From NCBI GenBank assembly GCA_015501585.1, contig JADNRY010000980.1:1-19857 (forward strand): DNA of 19,857 bases, read 5' to 3'. The notes beneath the pieces are model-generated. The model saw only the letters and a program-made list of their open reading frames with translations, was not told where the DNA came from and did no database searches. Each line of letters opens with the position of its first letter. Positions within the stretch are counted from its first letter, which is position 1. Positions 18,031-19,857 of the stretch are shown here, piece by piece. The translations under genes and the position numbers were made by a program. Origin of the DNA: Rhodocollybia butyracea. Lineage: Eukaryota; Basidiomycota; Agaricomycetes; Agaricales; Omphalotaceae.

Positions 18031-19857
18031 TTACTCGGATCGTGAATTAGAACCTTGTACGACCGCAGGTTGTCCCTCTACGTCGTAACCCCCTCTGCCC
18101 AGGTCGACAGGAAGTGCAGCGGTCTCGTCCAAACTCGAAGGAGCCAATAATCCCTCTACTTCTTCGGAATCCGACGGGGGATCCTGGGATGGCTGAGGTA
18201 TACAGACTGGGATCGCAACCAGATTGTTGAAAAGAAACTACAGCACATAACAATTAGCATGACGACCTACCCGAATGGGACTAATAACAGCGCTTACCGT
18301 GCCATAACTGTAAGGATAGATTTCGGTCAAATGACGATCACCACAATGAAGACATCACTTACACCAAAAGCGAGAAACCGAGGACTTGCAACAGCGAGAT
18401 TGGAAACAAAATCTTCTCCCACCCCAAGCCTAAACTGATAATCCAGATGGCAAGCGTCCTGCAAGTGTCCACAAGTGACCTTGCCGTAGCACTGACATGC
18501 CTCGTAACACTAAGTCCGAAGAAATTAAAGAGCGCAATGCTCAAAGCTATAACGACACCGCTCCATAGAACAGAAGGTGTATCCATCATTTGATGCCACC
18601 CTCGGGGGATATCGAAAAAGGGTGTTTGTGAAGATACGGAGGGGAGTGCCAAGATCGGAATGAATATGAGGATTGTGAGGGCACCAAAAAATCCTTCGAA
18701 GCCTACTGCGACCAGAGGGGCAACCGAGTACACATCTGTGTACAGCAACTGGTTAGGTTAAGCACTCCAGGTGATTTGATTTACTCACTCATGATCTTCT
18801 CTAATGTACCGTTACGAGCATTAGTGTGCAAATGCTATAGCGTAACATAGCCTACTTACCTTCAACAACAAACTGCGTGGCGGTACTGACAACAAAATAC
18901 TTATTAGTTAGAGCAGCAGACTTGACATGAGGCTTACAAGACTTGAGCGAAACAGAATGAAAAACACGCCTGTCGGAGAAAGAACGTATTAGCATCAAAA
19001 AAGATTCAACGGAACTCAAGTCTCACCGACGAGAACACTTGTCACCTCGGTGTGTCAACTGGCTCCGGTGGGGGCAAATCAGCATTGGAATTAGTGGATC
19101 TGGAGAGCAAGACTAATGCTTCTTTGACAGCATCCTTGATAAGAGAACCTGAAAAGCCAACCAAGGCAACTCCAGACATGACAATGATAAGGGAGATCCA
19201 CTGATAAAGCCAAAGACGACGACGAAGAAACGCGACACTCAAAAAGCCGACAAACAACACGAAGAACCCGGGTCATCTGGTATATCGAGACTGGCGTGTA
19301 GAGCAAGCCAATATTCATCAACTATTGAGCAACAGAAGATGTCGGTCAGAGGCAACTGTGCAAAGTCCGAGTACATACTGTAGTTCCGGTGAGATCACAA
19401 GCAGCAGGAATCCAAGAGTAGCAAGATTTTCCATCCGCTGAGAGTTTGAGGGGCTGGTACGAGTTTGTGGTTGGTGTCCGAACTGACTTCGGAATCCTCG
19501 GCCAACTGAACTGCCTGGGATTGCCTGGACCGGACCCAAGCGTATATGACAGGGAGAAAGCCTTTTTGAAGCAAACAGAAGAGCAGTCGGTAGAGTCACA
19601 GATATGAAGATGGGGATATAACCCACAGAGCATTTCACCAACTGTGTAGAGAGAGATTAGATACGAACAGTTGGCAAACTGATATAGGGCGCACGAAACA
19701 TTTGGAGAGTTTGCCAGACTGGCTGTTCATATAACAGTCTTCGACTCGGGTCTGGATCATCACAGTTCTCTACACATTGCATATCCTGTTGAAACATCAG
19801 AACTTGCCCGTACCACCAAAGTTTTGAGCACCTGAACTTGCTCCAGAGAGAATTAGT
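18031..19857 (-). CDS. SLC35F6-like multi-pass transporter, partial, with several frame breaks
   Basis: Member of the drug/metabolite transporter superfamily resembling animal SLC35F6; the substrate is uncertain. The N-terminus lies beyond the right edge. Exons: 19832-19857 (partial), 19695-19785, 19627-19641, 19379-19561, 19027-19321, 18938-18969, 18860-18885, 18789-18800, 18363-18735, 18298-18307 and 18031-18237. Recognisable blocks: MQCVENCDDPDPSRR, LYEQPVWQTLQMF, WIPAACDLTGTTLMNIG, TPVSIYQMTR, VAFLRRRLWLYQW, APLVAVGFEGFFG, FFDIPRGWHQMM, NFFGLSVTRHVSATAR, SLGLGWEKILFP, and an acidic tail with DSEEVEGLL. Frame changes are needed near 19833 (base missing), 19413 (extra), 19257-19269 (one extra or two missing), 19050 (missing) and 18949 (extra). 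From 18885 leftward the gene is intact. Exons of 10, 12 and 15 nt are unusual. The splice sites all look good, so I favour sequence error over pseudogene. Confidence 0.8.

Noticed and set aside
1..19857. CRISPR arrays, bacterial operons, phage or plasmid genes, secondary-metabolite cluster
   Set aside because: There are no regularly spaced repeats, and all recognised genes are intron-containing or fungal housekeeping genes with no backbone biosynthetic enzyme.

Overview
The window looks like nuclear DNA from a filamentous fungus, most likely a basidiomycete. Protein-coding genes are split by many very short introns (mostly 45-65 nt, GT..AG), intergenic gaps are small, and the proteins look like ordinary fungal housekeeping proteins. 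There are no ribosome-binding sites, operons or bacterial mobile genes. All exon models below were built by hand: I joined open frames at GT/AG sites and checked that phase was kept and that the joined protein resembled a known family.

Layout from left to right. Positions 1-3077 hold no gene I can support. They carry a pair of diverged direct repeats (about 185-599 and 1754-2412), a possible small insertion inside the second copy, and two short tandem duplications. Next come: an Ssb-type ribosome-associated Hsp70 (minus, 3078-5359, 9 exons); mitochondrial ribosomal protein uS2m (plus, 5487-6475); anthranilate synthase component I, TRP2 (minus, 6515-8303, 6 exons); the H/ACA snoRNP assembly factor SHQ1 (plus, 8399-10019, 5 exons); an orphan Ser/Pro-rich acidic protein (plus, 10179-10861); a 1.3 kb stretch with no convincing gene; the Erv1/ALR sulfhydryl oxidase (minus, 12163-12693); a Gfo/Idh/MocA oxidoreductase of the dihydrodiol dehydrogenase type (plus, 12795-14366, 10 exons); a small Cbp4-like complex III assembly factor (minus, 14587-15164); an arrestin-domain protein with a long Ser-rich tail (minus, 15712-17803); and a SLC35F6-like multi-pass transporter that runs off the right edge (minus, 18031-19857).

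Three gene pairs are head-to-head, with only 95-127 bp between start codons (Hsp70/uS2m, TRP2/SHQ1, ERV1/oxidoreductase), so each pair probably shares a bidirectional promoter. uS2m and TRP2 converge with 39 bp between stop codons. Three products serve mitochondria (uS2m, Erv1, Cbp4-like). The others serve cytosolic translation folding, tryptophan synthesis, snoRNP assembly, trafficking and transport. I see no single pathway cluster.

The most notable feature is at the right end. The arrestin gene needs one frame change and the transporter gene needs about five single-base frame changes within 900 bp, yet all splice sites and protein similarity are kept. This fits falling sequence quality near a contig end better than true decay, although a young pseudogene cannot be excluded. 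I found no convincing new biological system. The genes are mostly conserved housekeeping genes, with some unusual microexons.
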